A DNA stretch of 64,000 nt from Pseudolactococcus chungangensis CAU 28 = DSM 22330. GTDB lineage: Bacteria; Bacillota; Bacilli; Lactobacillales; Streptococcaceae. Of this stretch, positions 62,968 to 64,000 are shown piece by piece. Below the pieces are notes generated by a model. The model saw nothing but the letters and a program-made list of their open reading frames with translations, ran no database searches and had not been told where the DNA came from. The translations under genes were made by a program, and so were the position numbers. The stretch covers positions 62,001 through 126,000 of the forward strand of contig NZ_JXJT01000003.1 of NCBI RefSeq assembly GCF_002441885.1, read 5' to 3'. Position 1 is the stretch's first letter, and every line of letters begins with the position of its first letter.

Positions 62968-63528
62968 CTATATTTTAATATGTGTGATCTGTGTGATAAA
63001 GGTTTCTTGTAGCCAACCAGAGAAAAGCGGCGTGTTGACTAGCATAAAGCGGGCTAGACCGCTGCTCATCAATTGATTTTGAACAAGAGGAATTGGCATT
63101 GTCGACAAGGCCATCAAGCCAAGTGACAAAACAAAATAGGTGCAACAAACAGACAAAGCACCCGCAATGATGTTACCAGTCTTACCAAGGATAATTTTAT
63201 TTTCAAGGGCACCCAGAAAAATACCAACCAAACGCACAATGCCGTAGACAATAAGAAAGATAACCATGAAAGCTAAAACAGCATAAAAAACATGGTCAAT
63301 TTCAAAAATTAGCTTTGAAGAATAAAAAGCTAATTTACTGTTAGAAGTGGCTGAGGCAAACGGAACCCACAATGTTATTTTTTCGCCTAAAGCTTGATAA
63401 TTTTTGAGCGCAATAAAAATCGCTACCCATGAGCCAAGTGTGTAATAGCCTTGGAGCGCAAGACCGCGCGACTGACCAACTAGGTAAGCCCAAATTAAAA
63501 TTGCTAAAATTAAAATCGTGATAATCAT
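62968..63528 (-). CDS. cvpA: CvpA family membrane protein
   Basis: 186 residues, four hydrophobic segments: ILILAILIWAYLVGQSRGLA at the N-terminus, then about 35-45, 82-108 and 120-145. The cvpA-mutS2 order is common in Firmicutes. Related to the E. coli colicin V production accessory protein; actual role unclear. TGA-TATAAT ends 6 nt before the ATG. Confidence 0.93.
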   Translation of the reverse strand: MIITILILAILIWAYLVGQSRGLALQGYYTLGSWVAIFIALKNYQALGEKITLWVPFASATSNSKLAFYSSKLIFEIDHVFYAVLAFMVIFLIVYGIVRLVGIFLGALENKIILGKTGNIIAGALSVCCTYFVLSLGLMALSTMPIPLVQNQLMSSGLARFMLVNTPLFSGWLQETFITQITHIKI

Positions 63529-63534
63529 AGCATT

Positions 63535-63540
63535 ATTATA
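63535..63540 (-). promoter_or_regulatory. Extended -10 placing +1 at the cvpA ATG
   Basis: TGA-TATAAT (63535-63540) on the minus strand, then AATGCT and ATG at 63528; no SD. Confidence 0.65.
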
Positions 63541-63596
63541 TCATAAAAGGCGAGGATATGCGATTTCCGAAACAATTAAAGGTCTTGGTAAACAAA

Positions 63597-64000
63597 TTAA
63601 AGAAGTCGCTCATCTCGACTTCTCATTTTCCTATGATTTTCAATTTTATTTTGCCATATCTCTTTTGTATAGAAGTACTCGAAAGTATAAAATTCTTTCC
63701 CCAATGTCTTGACATCATATGCACTCTCTTGCTCAAATCTAAAATCAGATTTTCCAATCGAAGCCTTTGACCCTTGTTTCCTCGAAAACAACCAGCATAC
63801 ACTTTCCAGATACTATTAGAAAACAGATAATTCAAAATCAAGGGGATCGTTTCACTCCTAATCCCTTTTACTTGATAATCAGCATTAACCAGAAACAGAA
63901 ACCCTAATTCTTTCGTGTCAACTCTATTATCAACAGAGTCAGCCTTGATAATGATGTAGCTGATAACTCTCTTTTCTGCCTTGTATACAATAGTGAAAAT
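63597..64000 (-). pseudogene. GNAT acetyltransferase, frameshifted, running off the right edge
   Basis: The minus strand is open from the edge with GNAT-like sequence (VYKAEKRVISYIIIKADSVD; NADYQVKGIRSETIPLILNY; WKVYAGCFRGN). It continues only after a frame change near 63775 (SDFRFEQESAYDVKTLGKEF, YTFEYFYTKEIW). The acetyl-CoA motif Q-x-x-G-x-G/A has Arg in the last place. Both the frameshift and that substitution suggest a decayed gene. Confidence 0.7.

Overview
The window is a low-GC Gram-positive chromosome segment, most likely a Lactococcus or close relative (Streptococcaceae). Pointers are a PurBox about 77 bp upstream of a purD promoter, cre sites, a DUF2969 protein, an Rgg-type regulator, a bmpA/nupABC nucleoside transporter, a sucrose PTS with SacA/ScrR, and L-lactate dehydrogenase. 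Nearly all of it is intact core genome. I see no insertion sequence, prophage, CRISPR array, tRNA or rRNA.

Layout. 1-8.6 kb: start of a type I methylase gene (leaves the left edge), lepA, ndk, a TrpX-type ABC transporter and rqcH. 8.6-11.9 kb: a gene-poor stretch with up to three tiny peptide genes, ldh under a cre, and a GntR regulator facing a gene relic. 11.9-20.1 kb: the NAD biosynthesis operon nadB-nadC-nadA, ftsE-ftsX, prfB, queG and a RibD/DHFR-like reductase. 20.2-27.4 kb: surface proteins (an L-type lectin with LPDTG anchor, and a four-gene WxL-like cluster) around a phosphoesterase and a DUF402 protein. 27.8-33.5 kb: sucrose regulon (scrK, scrA, sacA, scrR) with two ScrR operators and cre sites. 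33.6-41.3 kb: a GNAT relic, kup behind an apparent yybP-ykoY (Mn2+) riboswitch, purD-purE-purK-purB and dprA. 41.4-51.5 kb: nucleoside salvage from pdp-deoC-cdd through bmpA and deoB-punA-deoD to nupA-nupB-nupC. 51.6-64 kb: a signal-peptidase-like protein lacking its catalytic dyad, a DUF2969 protein, trxA, a MacB/FtsX-type ABC exporter, a small membrane protein with an Rgg regulator and a 24-residue peptide ORF between them, an ABC-F ATPase, mutS2, cvpA, and a frameshifted GNAT relic leaving the right edge.

Genes working together: sucrose enters through ScrA as sucrose-6-phosphate, SacA splits it to glucose-6-phosphate and fructose, ScrK phosphorylates the fructose, and LDH ends the fermentation. 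BmpA/NupABC imports nucleosides, which Cdd, Pdp, PunA, DeoD, DeoB and DeoC convert to bases and sugar phosphates; the pur genes make purines de novo. NadB, NadA and NadC make the pyridine ring of NAD from aspartate.

Most interesting signals: (1) at least seven, perhaps eight, genes have a -10 box ending only 6-8 nt before the ATG and no Shine-Dalgarno sequence, which predicts leaderless mRNAs; (2) an unannotated small-peptide cluster at 8.77-9.20 kb that resembles a bacteriocin/immunity pair; (3) a possible Rgg/peptide signalling module near 57.4 kb; (4) a Mn2+-type riboswitch in front of a K+ transporter; (5) a signal peptidase homologue with both catalytic residues replaced; (6) a surface-complex operon in which two proteins share a WxL-like C-terminal domain without the WxL motif.
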